64,000 bases of DNA, from contig JAAEAF010007817.1 of assembly GCA_011037195.1 (NCBI GenBank), forward strand, positions 32,574 through 96,573, in the 5' to 3' direction. The notes below the pieces were generated by a model. The model had not been told where the DNA came from. It saw only the letters and a program-made list of their open reading frames with translations, and searched no databases. The stretch is from Triatoma infestans (taxonomy: Eukaryota; Arthropoda; Insecta; Hemiptera; Reduviidae). This document shows positions 35,749-45,576 of this stretch, piece by piece. The position numbers were made by a program, and so were the translations under genes. Each line of letters begins with the position of its first letter. Position 1 is the first letter of the stretch.

Positions 35749-35825
35749 ACCACAAAATGAAGCAGGCTATCAAAGAAAATGTCTTTGTTGCTTTCCAGCT
35801 CTGCGGAACCAACCACCACAACAAC

Positions 35826-37235
35826 TATAGAATTTTAAACATTTGATTGATTCTTAATTCTATAAATTATTTGAGTTTAATTTACAAATATTATAATTTA
35901 ATTTCTGAAAACATTATACAATTGATCATCAGCACCTTTTTGTCCTGAAGAAGCAAAGTTTGGGAGCTTTCATCTCTTAAAGGTTTATTAGAACGAGACT
36001 GCAATATGTATTGAAATTTAGCTGTGTATGAATTGAAATTTAGCTGCTATTTCAGATTCAACATTTTTGAGACTCCTTATGTTGATGAGCAGTTATTCGT
36101 TTTAAAAAAAATTTTTAAAAGTCCCTACAGAAAGCGCTTTTAAACATTTTCATTAACAACAATAAAAAATTACAATAAATATTAACCTCCTGCTATCCTA
36201 ACAGTAACCGTACCTCCTTTAACTCATTAATGTTCGGCAGAATTTATTGTTTATATTGCAACAAGCAGGTGTAACAAACAAAACCAAAAAACTGGTATGA
36301 GGCATTCACATAATTTTCTGTTACATTATGACTATCATAGAGAAATTTTCTACAAACTTGGAATTTTTACTACATAATAGTTCTAAGGACACAGGAACTA
36401 TTTGAATTTAACTAAATTATACACCAGCAAACAGCACTTTTATCAATTCCCTACAATAAAATAAAAAAATAAAATTGATTGAACTCTGTCTTATATGACC
36501 CATAGACCCCTTAAGATGAATTTCTCCAAAATATATTTCAAATACAAGTGATATGCTTGTACACAGTTAGCAAGCCAAGCTTAAAGAAAATCATTGGTGT
36601 CACTTTTGAGAAAAATCCCGAAAAATCTCCGAAATCTATTTGATAAAATCCCAATCCGGTTAACCAATTTATTTCGAATACATGCAGTTAATGGACTTTG
36701 TTATTTCGTAAATAATAAAGAATAAAGAATTCTATTGAAATGGCACTTTAATGGCAAGTTTAAAATTTCATCTCCTTAGAAATCTTAGAAAGCAATTTTC
36801 CTGGAAAAATGAAGATAGTTTAAGTCTAATGATGATCCAAGGTCAAAGTACGTATATTGATGAAAATATTTAAAATAAGAAACACATTCAACAAAGTCAC
36901 AGTTTCGGTTTTGAGCAAAATTGAAAATATGAATCATAAGTTAAGTATTAATTGAAATAAAAACCAATGTATTATAGTTCTAAATATTTATAATAATATA
37001 ATTTGTTTAATTGTGTTTGCCTCTAACCTGAATTTCCAATTAAATTATTTAATTAAAATAAATATCGGAAAACAATATTATATATCTTGTAAATTAATAA
37101 TAATAAATAATTTATTTGCAGAGAGAGAGAGAGTCTGGACAAGAATAATATTAATACGTTACTTTAAAAAAGAAAATTAAATACTTTTACATAATGAAAT
37201 AGAAAAAAATAAATAATAGAAAAATTTAGCGAAAG
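35826..37235. repeat. Unassigned DNA with diverged family A (36290-36910)
   Basis: ACTGGTATGAGGCATTCACA at about 36291, AGATGAATTTCTCC, ATCATTGGTGTCACTTTTGAG and CCAATCCGGTTAACC keep the order of a family A copy at low similarity. The rest is AT-rich with a GA run at 37122-37133. Confidence 0.35.
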
Positions 37236-37427
37236 GACTTCCCACGTGGAGCGCTCTTAGATTTTTTTTCTTCCCAGGAATGTCTGCAGAGGTTACTGTT
37301 CGGGGATGGACAGTAACGAGAGAACACTGTCCGGTGGCCGGTAGTGCACTGAGAAATCTCCGGGCTCCAATGATCGTAGATGTTGCGACGCACCTTAAAT
37401 TAAAAAAAATAAATAAATAAATAAAAA
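37236..37427 (+). mobile_element. SINE, 5'-truncated, same family as 5914-6216
   Basis: The body reads CACTGTCCGGTGGCCGGTAG, then GTGCACTGAGAA, CTCCGGGCTCC and GTTGCGACGCACCTTAAATT. This matches the reverse complement of the other copies, and ends in an (AAAT)n tail. The tRNA-like head is mostly missing; only CCACGTGGAGCGCTC remains near 37240. It is abutted by the 37423-37506 direct repeat. Confidence 0.65.
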
Positions 37428-37980
37428 CAGAAAAATTACAGTATAAAATTCATAACAATAAGGATTCAAAACAAGGAAAACATAAAAAAAAAAGTAATAA
37501 TAAAAGATAAAAAATAAAGGGATTATGAAAATAAATAAAAATTATTGAATACATTTAACAATACATTTGCTGAATATAAAAGAATTTAAAACAAAATATC
37601 AGGTCCAAAATAGAAATAAAATAGTAAGATTTAATCAAATCCCTAAATGATATAGAATGATAAAAGTAAAAATAGGAATACTTAAATTAGTCTATGGCCT
37701 TTATTAATTGATATAATAGTCAAGGAGCAGTCGGTACCAGGTAAATATACGTAGTATAATCTATCTATTTACTTTGGAAGAAATGATTTTAGAATTAAGT
37801 AAAATACATTAGTTCAAATGTATTCAATATTACTTAATGCTTCTTAGTACAATTTCAAGATTGGGTTTCTACGAAGGTTAGGTGAAACAATGAGGGACTG
37901 TTAAAAAGGTAGAATACCTTAAGGTACAATAAAAGGAATTTCCCTACCATCCAGTCTTCAATGGAGAGAAGGATTTTATA

Positions 37981-38012
<32 letters not shown>

Positions 38013-38105
38013 AAATAAAAATAGAAAACAGAAAAATTACAGTATAAGATTCATAACAATAAGGATTCAAAACAAGGGAAAAAAAAGTAATAATAAAATA
38101 ATAAT
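37423..38105. repeat. Near-identical direct repeat pair, ~605 bp apart
   Basis: A 75-80 bp block (ACAGAAAAATTACAGTATAA, then TTCATAACAATAAGGATTCA, then AAACAAGG) occurs at about 37427-37506 and 38029-38100 with very few differences. The second copy follows a TA/AAT microsatellite (37978-38012). Such near identity between noncoding copies implies a recent local duplication or a boundary repeat. The interior has no coding homology. Confidence 0.65.
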
Positions 38106-38696
38106 ATTTTTTACTGTTATTTGTAGTCTAAATTTATCATCAAATTATATGTTTATGTCTTCTTTTTATGGTTATTCTCTGATTATTTTTTATCCCTTAA
38201 TCAATCCAGATAAACACAGGCCTCACGAGATCCCTTTTGAAAAGATTCCAACTATAATTATAATAATGAATTATTAATTAACATATTCAATTTAATTTAA
38301 TTCACCCCCCCAATACATGAACATTACAGTAGTTTACTGATACTGATTATGCGCATAACAATATGCTCCAATGTTTCTGGTTCTTTTTATAAATAATAAG
38401 GATTGCCTGCGACAATGTTATAAAATTTATCTACTACAAAGTATATAAGGGAATCAATCATTGGCAGTATTCAGGTCTGACGAATAAAAGGATAAAGGAT
38501 TATCCTAAAATTTATTCTGAACTGGAAATAGTTCGCCAAATCACCCAGGGCATTCACAATCTTGATATATAATATGTTTAGAATTAAGAAATATGTCAAT
38601 GTCTAAGGATAAACAGTGATATTTAATTGCACAACCAAGTCATTGAGATTACACTTGTAACAGTGTTTAAATATATAATTCTCCGGCCCTTACTCT
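38106..38696. other. AT-rich DNA, nothing recognised
   Basis: No gene, repeat end or RNA seen. Confidence 0.45.
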
Positions 38697-38936
38697 GTTT
38701 TGTTTGTTTTTATTTAGCGCATCAACATCCATGGTCTTTGGCGTCCGGAGCCTTCTCAGTGCACTGCCGGCATCCGGATAGTGTTCTCTAGTTACAGACA
38801 ACATAGTCCATCAGTGGAAAGTAAGCTGCAGGGGTACCTAGGAAGAAAAAATCTAAGTGCAGCACAGTTGGACTTGAACCCGGGTCCTCCACGTGGGTTC
38901 CAGCGCGGTAACTACTGAGCTATTCTCTTCCGTGAC
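38697..38936 (-). mobile_element. SINE, same family as 5914-6216
   Basis: The tail is TTTTGTTTGTTTTTATTT on the plus strand. The body TCCGGAGCCTTCTCAGTGCA, CTGCCGGC and ACCTAGGAAGA precede a tRNA-like head with GGACTTGAACCCGG (box B complement) and TACTGAGCTA (box A complement). It is more diverged than the copy at 5914, and no clear target duplication is seen. Confidence 0.75.
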
Positions 38937-39750
38937 TCCTCCTCTATCCCTTTTTTCACTTGGCTATAAAACTTTGAGCGGGATATTTTTTTAAATCTAC
39001 TTTTTGAGTGAAAAAAATTATTGGTTTTAACAATCGTTAGATCGGAAGTGTCATAATAGGATTTGGTCACAACATTTTTTCTTCTTTTATCATTAGCCCA
39101 AGATTCAGACAAAATTACATTATCACCTGCAATAAATAGCACAAGGTGGTTAGAACTATTAGTCACTTTCAGCCCATTTGAACCTGATCGCCTAAAAAAT
39201 TCAATTACATCGGAGATAAACTTACCGAATAATACAGGGAACTTGGCATCCCCCTGTGAATCGAATCGCCTTCAGTTACATCAATAGCTTCGATAGATTC
39301 ATTATTATAATTAACAATAAATGTGGCTTTGTTATAAAAACTATTAATGATAATTATTATATTGTATCTTGTATAAAAAGTTTGAAATTTATTTAAAAAA
39401 ATTAGAATATTTATTGCATTATTTTAATATAATTACTAGAAATGTCATCAGAATTATAACAATTGGAAATGAATTTACTTAATAGCAAAATGAATAAATA
39501 ATAATGATATTATCTTCCACTTTTATTACTATCGTTATGTAATATAATAATTACATAGCCTAATGGGTTGTGTCATTAATTTTATTATCTCTCTTTAGGA
39601 TTTAATTATGTCAGTTTTCCACTTGGGCAGAATATTTCTATTTTTTTTTTAATTATTAATAATTTTTGTTATTAATTTTCAGTTCACAGCAAAATATTCA
39701 ATGGTAGTTTCATTTTTATAGGAATTAATGAAATACCCAAGCCTTTCTTG
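38937..39750. other. AT-rich DNA, nothing recognised
   Basis: Overlapping frames at 38912-39166 (minus) and 39063-39287 (plus) have no domain. The minus frame starts outside the SINE head and ends within it, so it is not a conserved unit. Confidence 0.4.
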
Positions 39751-40025
39751 TCTTGCGGTTGGTTCCGCAGAGCCGAAAAGCATCAGAGATATTTTCCGTG
39801 ATAGCCAGCTTCTTTTTGTGGTCATCGACGAGTTTCGGGGGTTCGCCTATCATCAGGATGTTTTTGTCAAAATAGTGTGATAACAAAACAAAACAAAACG
39901 TGTATCAACTAAATTTGCTCTGTGCAAGTCTATTTTATCACACTGATGATGGACAAACGCCCGAAACCGACGGATGACCACAAAGAGAATCATGGAAAAT
40001 ATTTCTCATTCTTCCCCAGCTGCCG
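39751..40025. mobile_element. Family B palindrome with internal deletion
   Basis: The outer left end GCGGTTGGTTCCGCAGAGCC is followed by AAAAGCATCAGAGATATTTTCC and the hammerhead complement. A centre with AACAAAACAAAACG and TTTGCTCTGTGCAAGTC follows, and then the right arm with CTGATGATGGACAAACGCCC. The right arm lost the CAACAAAAACATC spacer and its cleavage site, so only the left motif keeps a full ribozyme layout. Confidence 0.7.
39823..39860 (-). ncRNA. Candidate hammerhead ribozyme in family B left arm
   Basis: On the minus strand, helix I is CATC/GATG, the core CTGATGA (39850-39856) is perfect, and GAAA is intact. Helix III pairs A-T and C-G around a mismatch (ACT/CGT), and the triplet is GTC. 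Helix II is weakened (GG/CC plus mismatches around GAAC). Core conservation with degraded helices suggests an older copy. Confidence 0.45.
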
Positions 40026-42146
40026 TCCTTCGTATAAGATCTTTGGCTGGCAAAGATGCCATCAATGATTTTCTTATCAAAGTTTCTACAAAAGATTGTT
40101 CTGTGATTTCAGAAATAATAATTTGGCGAGAAACTTAAGAATGACATATTTTTAGCCTTGCGTTCTCCTTCAGTCATAACTATTAATATAGGATATTTAG
40201 GATAACTGTTTAAGAGTATTTATAGATGTATGATAACTGGTTCTTTCATATAGTAATGGTTGTTAGAACTATCATAAATTGTTATAAAATAGCGGAAAGT
40301 TATTTCTATGCAATAATCAGTCTTGTTTTGTATAACTAATAATTGTTGACATCTTTATTAGTAATTGTAAACAAAACTTATTATTAACCAATCATTTCTC
40401 TTCGATAGAAACTGATAAGAAAATGATTTCCTTGAAATCGTTTCAGTAGGTGATTAGATTCCATATTTCTTACTATTGAAAGAGTATGTATTGCATTTTG
40501 TCAATTTTTCGAAAATTTTATCAGCAGAAATTGCTCTCCAGTACATCCGAACTCTTTCTCCCTTGTATATACGGCTAGTTTTGATTTAGAATTCAGTATA
40601 TCGTAATATCTGTCTGGACTTTGCAATCCTTATTCACACACACGGTAGCAAGTCTGGCCCTCTCACTGCATCGAAACTGACCGATCGCATCAAACATGAG
40701 AGTGGTAACCTTGGGCTTAATAACAGCAAGCTCAATGGTCACGCTTGAATTCATAGTTCAATCCAAAAGGATATATTCAAGGGATCTAATAATAGAGTAA
40801 AATAAATTAGAAATATTAAGTAACATAAAATTCAAAAATCACCGTTTTGTTTTTTTTTCTTTTATTTTTTTCTTTAAAGAAAATTTGCCAAAAGTTGCTA
40901 AGTCCCTGAAGAAGTTAATCCACTTCCGTCCACGGGAAGGAAAAAGGTAACTTTTCTTAAAATTTACATTTTTATTTGAATGGATGAAAATATTATCGCT
41001 TATAGAAATAAGTATAGTAGAGTAATGCCTATTTTTTTTCAGGCAGGCTTAACGTCCACTAGCAAATTAAATGTCATGGTCGGTGGCGGTAGTACCTATT
41101 TTACCATTAAAATTTGTTTAAACGAATATAAAATTTGGCAGTAATGCGCGGGGTCACGAGCTGGAGAGATGTCCTAGATAGAAGCCCGCTACACAAACAG
41201 AATACAATAAATATATGAACATGCACGATCAATATACAATACAATACATGATCAATGTGTAATTTATTATTTATTGCAAGAAATATATTCTTACTTCTTT
41301 TATTAAATGTTTTTTTTTTAAAAAAAAGAAAAAAAGTAGTTCTTTCCTCAGAAGATTTTAATGTAATATAAATACAGAAATTATTGGAGTATTTTGCAAA
41401 CTTGTAGGAAAGAATACTTTCCAGAACCGTTAACCTAAAAAAGATACTTACTTGAAAAGAGTATTCTGTTACTCATTATAATGTAAAAAAAAAATATATA
41501 TATAATGTATATACAAAAAAAAAAAGATTACATTATCTCTGTTCGTTTATATAACCATATTTTCATGTAAATGTCTATTTACTGTGTAATTAATAAAATA
41601 TTTATTTTCTGTTTACAGGTATGTAAAGGTCAAGATTATTTTTAATGGCACTTATGTAAGTTTACTTTTTTTATTAATTAATTTTTATATTTTAAACTTA
41701 AGTTTTTTAAATTATTATTATAACTCATTGAATAGAAGTTGGTACGAGAACCAACTGTATGTAGATAATGATGCGTTGATAATTTCATTAGCTGACCCTC
41801 GTTTTAATGTGGGTTTTAATGAAGGCAGACAGACGGCCGTCACAATGTGAGGGATGTTTGCTAAAATCAGGGAATAAATCACAATTTGCAACGAATCAAA
41901 TCACATAACTAACAGTGTTTTAAAGCAGAATGAAGCCCACAAACGTCCTTAGTTATAATAACAATGGCTTTCAAAAATATAATCAGTGTGTACGTGGTGA
42001 ATAAAGCTTTAGCCTAGTTCATAATGATACTAGAGGCCAGGGACAAGCGATATGAAAGAAGCCTCGAAGAAGCTCAAAGCAGATCTGTTCAACCACTTAA
42101 CTTTTTTGGAGTCGTAGTAGCTCGTCTGTTTAGAACTGTAAAATAG
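40026..42146. other. Unassigned DNA
   Basis: Two less AT-rich patches, 40600-40750 and 41040-41190, could be old repeats but match nothing else in the window. From about 42010 the sequence may already belong to the LINE whose C-terminus follows, but its frame is broken by stops. Confidence 0.4.
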
Positions 42147-42377
42147 GCTTATTCATTAACCAACTTACACATTCCACCTAAAAGACTGAAAAAATCTGAT
42201 TTGTCTCCAACTATAATGTCTCGGAAAATGTATAATAACTTGCCGCATGAAATTAAAGAAATTGAAGAAAAACAGTTCAGAAAAGTAGTAAGAAGATTTC
42301 TGATAGAGAAAACTTTCTACAGTATTTCTGAATATTTAGAACACAAGTGGAAGGTTACAGAATTTTGTATAGACTAA
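42147..42377 (+). pseudogene. LINE ORF2 C-terminal end
   Basis: A 76-codon open stretch with no start codon reads IPPKRLKKSDLSPTIMSRKM, then YNNLPHEIKEIEEKQFRKVV, RRFLIEKTFYSISEYL and a stop at 42375. The LWN-LP-like motif, the basic helix and the FYS-EYL ending are typical of the extreme C-terminus of insect non-LTR RT proteins. A 3' untranslated stretch ends in an (AAAT)n tail at about 42510-42528, which marks the 3' end of the element. It is 5'-truncated, as is usual for LINEs. Confidence 0.7.
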
Positions 42378-42556
42378 GTATCCCTGGTTATATATACGTT
42401 ACATTAATTATAAAGAACAAAGTTTATTTAAAGTTCACTCAGTTTCTTTGTACATCACAGCTTGAATTTGTTGACGTGCTTATTGTATTTTTGTAATACG
42501 GTAAGGCTTAATAAATAAATAAATAAATTACATTTATCAGCGATGGGATTTGGTCA

Positions 42557-43006
42557 ATGCAGATCTTAGTTGTTGTGGTGACAACCACTAAGATCAAATT
42601 CCGACAAGATCAGAACAAACAACAAATTAGGCAACAAAACCGCACTCTTACCGAGTTCACTGACTTGTATGACAGCTGTGGGGTTTACGAGTTGAAATGC
42701 CCGGACTGTGACAACATTTACGTGGGGCAGACAGTCAGAAAAATCAGGGAACGATTTACCGAACATATCAGATCATACAAGTACAACAAAGTCCACTCAA
42801 ATTATGCCAATCACCTAAAAACAAACAAACACAAACCCGATGACATCACGACCACGATGAAGCTAATATATTCTGGCCACAAAGACCGACGACTTGACAT
42901 AATAGAACAACTCGAAATATATAAACACAAGACACAAAACTTAATAAACGAACAGATAAAATTTGACAGTGAACCATTATTCAAAACACTCTTCCCACAA
43001 CAATAA
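42557..43006 (+). pseudogene. Penelope-like element GIY-YIG endonuclease domain
   Basis: This 149-aa frame carries a complete GIY-YIG nuclease core: G42-V43-Y44, then the zinc-binding pair C48-P-D-C51. Next are Y55-V56-G57, the helix with R61/R66 and H70, the H86/H92 pair and the catalytic Glu at E117. The extra Cys/His residues between GIY and YIG are characteristic of Penelope-like elements. The domain ends at a stop near residue 150. The RT that should precede it is absent; upstream is the tail of an unrelated LINE. The annotated Met is therefore not the native start. A separate, older Penelope-like copy lies at 12070-12730 (minus) and is different in sequence. Confidence 0.8.
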
Positions 43007-43259
43007 AAACGCAATTACCAGCACAAGTAGTACACATGGACCAAATAGTTCTTAAACAGATTATACCTTTAGTTTAGTTAAAAAAAGAAAAAGTATGCGC
43101 GCGTACATGGAGAATGTGTGTGAATGTTGTGTAAAGAGGTGAATGGATAGTGAATATATAGTTATAAATATGCACATGTATATGTGGTATATATACAAAT
43201 ATCATATATGTATATACATATATATATAAATATATAACATGATATATATTGTAATATAT
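43007..43259. repeat. TA/GTATA simple-repeat stretch
   Basis: Runs of ATATAT and GTATATA with a few GCGC bases follow the Penelope-like domain. It may be the 3' simple-repeat tail of that element or a microsatellite. Confidence 0.5.
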
Positions 43260-43648
43260 TGTAATGTTTTTCCAAGTAAACTAGCTACTGCAACTAGTTT
43301 TAAGCGAGTTCGTATAGATAAAATACTCTAAACTTCAATAAAGAAAACACCAATTTATTGCTATACACAATAAATTATTAAATACAACGCTTAATAATAA
43401 TTATTTCACACTTCAAAAACCACAAAAGTTCACTTTGTTCACTATTGTACACTTTTCACAAACTTGTGACTTCGTTTGTAACTGAAAAACTCTCTCAACT
43501 CTCTGTGGTCCCTCTCCAGTAGAGAACATTCCAGACTTTCCTCGACTGTTCCAGCCAAGACTAGAGCGCCGCCAGCGCTTCCTACGGCCACTAAGAGAAC
43601 CTTAGGTATCTGTCTTCTCTCCTAGATGGCACCACTAGCTGCGTTACA
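43260..43648 (-). mobile_element. Solo LTR, probably Gypsy-type
   Basis: Bounded by TGTAATG on the plus strand and GCGTTACA at the far end, giving TG...CA with TGTAAYG inverted ends. On the minus strand it begins TGTAACGCAGCTAGTGG, has a GC-rich U3 (GCGCTGGCGGCGCTC), a GAGAGAGTT stretch, and a polyadenylation signal AATAAA within AGCAATAAATTGG about 90 bp before its 3' end. This is the layout of insect Gypsy LTRs. Both flanks lie in TA-rich DNA and no clean target duplication can be read. No partner LTR or coding sequence is attached. Confidence 0.5.
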
Positions 43649-44048
43649 CTATGATTGTGATGTGTATATACAATATGATATATATATATGTGTGGTATAT
43701 AAATATACACATGGAATAGTATAATATATAATATATATATTACTAGTTACACAATATTACAAAATAGATGCTTGGTATGCTTATGTGGATTTAATTTTTA
43801 TTATTTTAATCGCTTAATTTTAAATTGTGTTAGCTTGAAATCGTATTTAATTTAATTTTAAAGTTATCCTGATATTTAATTGTCAACTGCTCTCCCTCCA
43901 ACAACAGAGTTTAAAAATTAGACCCCCACGTGTTGTTTCCATTTTAAAGAAAATTTGCCCCTTTAACAACCCAAACTCATGTTCCTTTCTCACCCGGCTA
44001 CCATATCTCCCCTTGACCTAGTTTAAGAGGTAAGTTTTAAAATACAGT
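43649..44048. other. AT-rich DNA, nothing recognised
   Basis: Starts with TA repeats; nothing else is recognised. Confidence 0.45.
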
Positions 44049-44105
44049 TAAAAAGACCAGTCAGTGTATAAACTGAATTTGCTCTGTGCAAGTCTGTGTT
44101 ATCAC

Positions 44106-45026
44106 TAAGGAACGGATTTTTATGTCCTTAAAAATGCCAAATATTTAATTAAAATATGCATTTATTTTCCTCAATTATGTGGAAAATATGTGATTTTCTT
44201 AAAATATTTTCTGGAATATTTAAGTAAAATGGACATTTTTTTTTATGAAAATGGAATTTTTGTTTTTTTGGGGCAAGTTATAATTATTTATACAAGAAAA
44301 GAACATTTTTACAATTTATAATAATTTATTAGGAACAAAATAATTTGTTTTTACAAGTTATAATGATTTATACAACAAAGAACATTTTTAGTATTTATAA
44401 AAAGATATGTTAAATTTTCAATTTTGAAAACTTCACTCTTCGAAATTGTTTGCAACCACATGAAATTTCAAATGTTGGAACGTAAAGTGACGACGATCTG
44501 GGCGTAAGATGGACTTGTAACGACTAAAAGATCGTTCAACATCTACAGATGTTATAGGTGCCTTGCTGAAAGAAGTTATCTCGTTGGTTGTAAAGGGTAC
44601 ACGATGTTCTGAGGTGACTTCTGTTCCACTGATAATATCAGAAATCTGGCAGATGGTCTCCCACCCTTTGTTCTTGCTCAGTACTTCTACCAGTTTTGAT
44701 CTGATCAGATCTCCCTTACTCCCAGGTATTCCTTCCACCTTTTCGATGACTTTTTTAACGTTGGACACGTTTTCTATCAGTCGAACATTTTGGGACTCAA
44801 GTTGGGTAATGGCTTGTGCAAGAAATACGCAATTGTCAGAAATGAATGCAAGGTCGTTCCTTAAATTAGGTTTCTCGAATAAAGACTTGGCTGTATTTAT
44901 CGCTACTGCTTCGTCTTCGAGATGTGAAAGGACATACAAAAAGTGTCAGTATGAATACTTCTAGTTGAAAAACGTCTGTAAATTGCCTAGAAAAAAATAT
45001 GTAAATACATACGAATCCGTTCCCTA
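44106..45026 (-). mobile_element. hAT-type DNA transposon with perfect 8-bp duplication
   Basis: The 921-bp element is bounded by TAAGGAACGGATT (left) and AATCCGTTCCCTA (right), inverted ends differing at one of 13 positions. The target duplication GTTATCAC is exact at 44098-44105 and 45027-45034; 8 bp is diagnostic of hAT. It encodes only the C-terminal part of a transposase (next entry), so it is an internally deleted, non-autonomous copy. The perfect duplication and intact frame suggest a recent insertion. Confidence 0.9.
44433..44939 (-). CDS. Truncated hAT transposase, C-terminal dimerisation domain
   Basis: This 168-aa uninterrupted frame is well short of the usual full-length hAT transposase of several hundred residues. 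The last ~45 residues contain SVDVERSFSRYKSILRPDRR and a following HLKFHVVANN. This is the hAT C-terminal dimerisation signature (ER-FS, basic R, then L and N). The preceding helical part matches the region ahead of that domain. The BED zinc finger and the acidic catalytic residues of the RNase H-like core are absent. The start Met lies only 87 bp from the element edge, so the 5' part was deleted. It could still form non-productive dimers with full-length enzyme, which is inference. Confidence 0.75.
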   Translation of the reverse strand: MYVLSHLEDEAVAINTAKSLFEKPNLRNDLAFISDNCVFLAQAITQLESQNVRLIENVSNVKKVIEKVEGIPGSKGDLIRSKLVEVLSKNKGWETICQISDIISGTEVTSEHRVPFTTNEITSFSKAPITSVDVERSFSRYKSILRPDRRHFTFQHLKFHVVANNFEE

Positions 45027-45049
45027 GTTATCACACTGTCTGACAAACG

Positions 45050-45087
45050 CATCCTGAAGATGGGCGAACGCCCGAAACCGGTCGATG
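45050..45087 (+). ncRNA. Candidate type-I hammerhead ribozyme in family B
   Basis: Helix I is CATC (45050-45053) with GATG (45084-45087). The core CTGAAGA (45054-45060) satisfies CUGANGA. Helix II pairs GGGC with GCCC around GAAC. GAA (45074-45076) and A15.1 follow, then ACCGGT as a loopless helix III, and GTC ending at 45083. It differs from the copy at 35711 only at the free N7 position, again with one extra U before helix II. Confidence 0.6.
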
Positions 45088-45125
45088 ACCACAAAATGAA
45101 GCAGGCTACCATGGAAAATGTCTCT

Positions 45126-45487
45126 AATGCAGACCTTATTTAATTGAGATCCTGCTTCCTGTCTATGTTCTTTTCTGGGAAGTATTTGGCTTTCAGGCAG
45201 TTTTGAGTCAAATAGCGTCTATCTTATTCTAAAAAGAAAGTCAAACAATATAGGTTTGCAAATAACAGGATCAGGAATTTCATTTTATTATGAATACGTC
45301 ACGAAACATTTCTAGCGTAGAATTTTTTTTTTCATTTCACTTGGTTATTGTTTTACTCGATAAGTTTTCATGGTACTCATTGTATCGTGGCAAAGATAAA
45401 GAAATAAAAGAAGATTTGTTTTAGAAACGATTGCGCAAATAAATGAACAACTAATCTAAATCATAATTTGTAAAAAGGTTTCTAGTT
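45126..45487. other. Unassigned
   Basis: AT-rich DNA between family B and family A copies. Confidence 0.4.
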
Positions 45488-45564
45488 TTACTTTCTCTTT
45501 TTCCTACATCCAGATTTTCGTAATTGAGATTTCACCAGAAATAAATGTTTTGAGATCTCTTGGT
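45488..45564 (-). repeat. Family A 3'-end fragment
   Basis: On the plus strand TTTTACTTTCTCTTTTTCC is followed by a CGTAATTGAGATTTCACC and GTTTTGAGATCTCTT sequence. This matches the reverse complement of the last ~75 bp of family A. It sits head to head with the next full copy. Confidence 0.5.
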
Positions 45565-45576
45565 TGAAAAAAAAAA

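Larger units (their letters stand above)
35506..35825. mobile_element. Family B palindrome with two hammerhead motifs
   Basis: Two inverted arms of about 140 bp meet near 35646. The left arm runs from CAGAGACATTTTCC through AGCCTGCTTCATTTTG and the ribozyme complement to GACTTGCACAGAGCAAATAC and TTGATACACT. The right arm mirrors all of these and extends further out to GCGGAACCAACCACCACAAC. The left arm lacks that outer piece. Each arm contains one hammerhead layout with intact core bases. No coding capacity. Other copies lie at 39751-40025, 44049-45125 (split by a hAT element), 10692-10868 and 57857-58088. Confidence 0.75.
44049..45125 (+). mobile_element. Family B half copy, split by a hAT transposon
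   Basis: The inner part (GTATAAACTGAATTTGCTCT, GTGCAAGTC) at 44060-44105 continues, after the hAT element, at 45027 with GTTATCACACTG, CAAACGCATCC and the hammerhead, then AAAATGAAGCAGGCTACC. Joining the flanks gives the same order as the unbroken copies, which serve as the empty-site reference. Only one arm is present. Confidence 0.7.
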
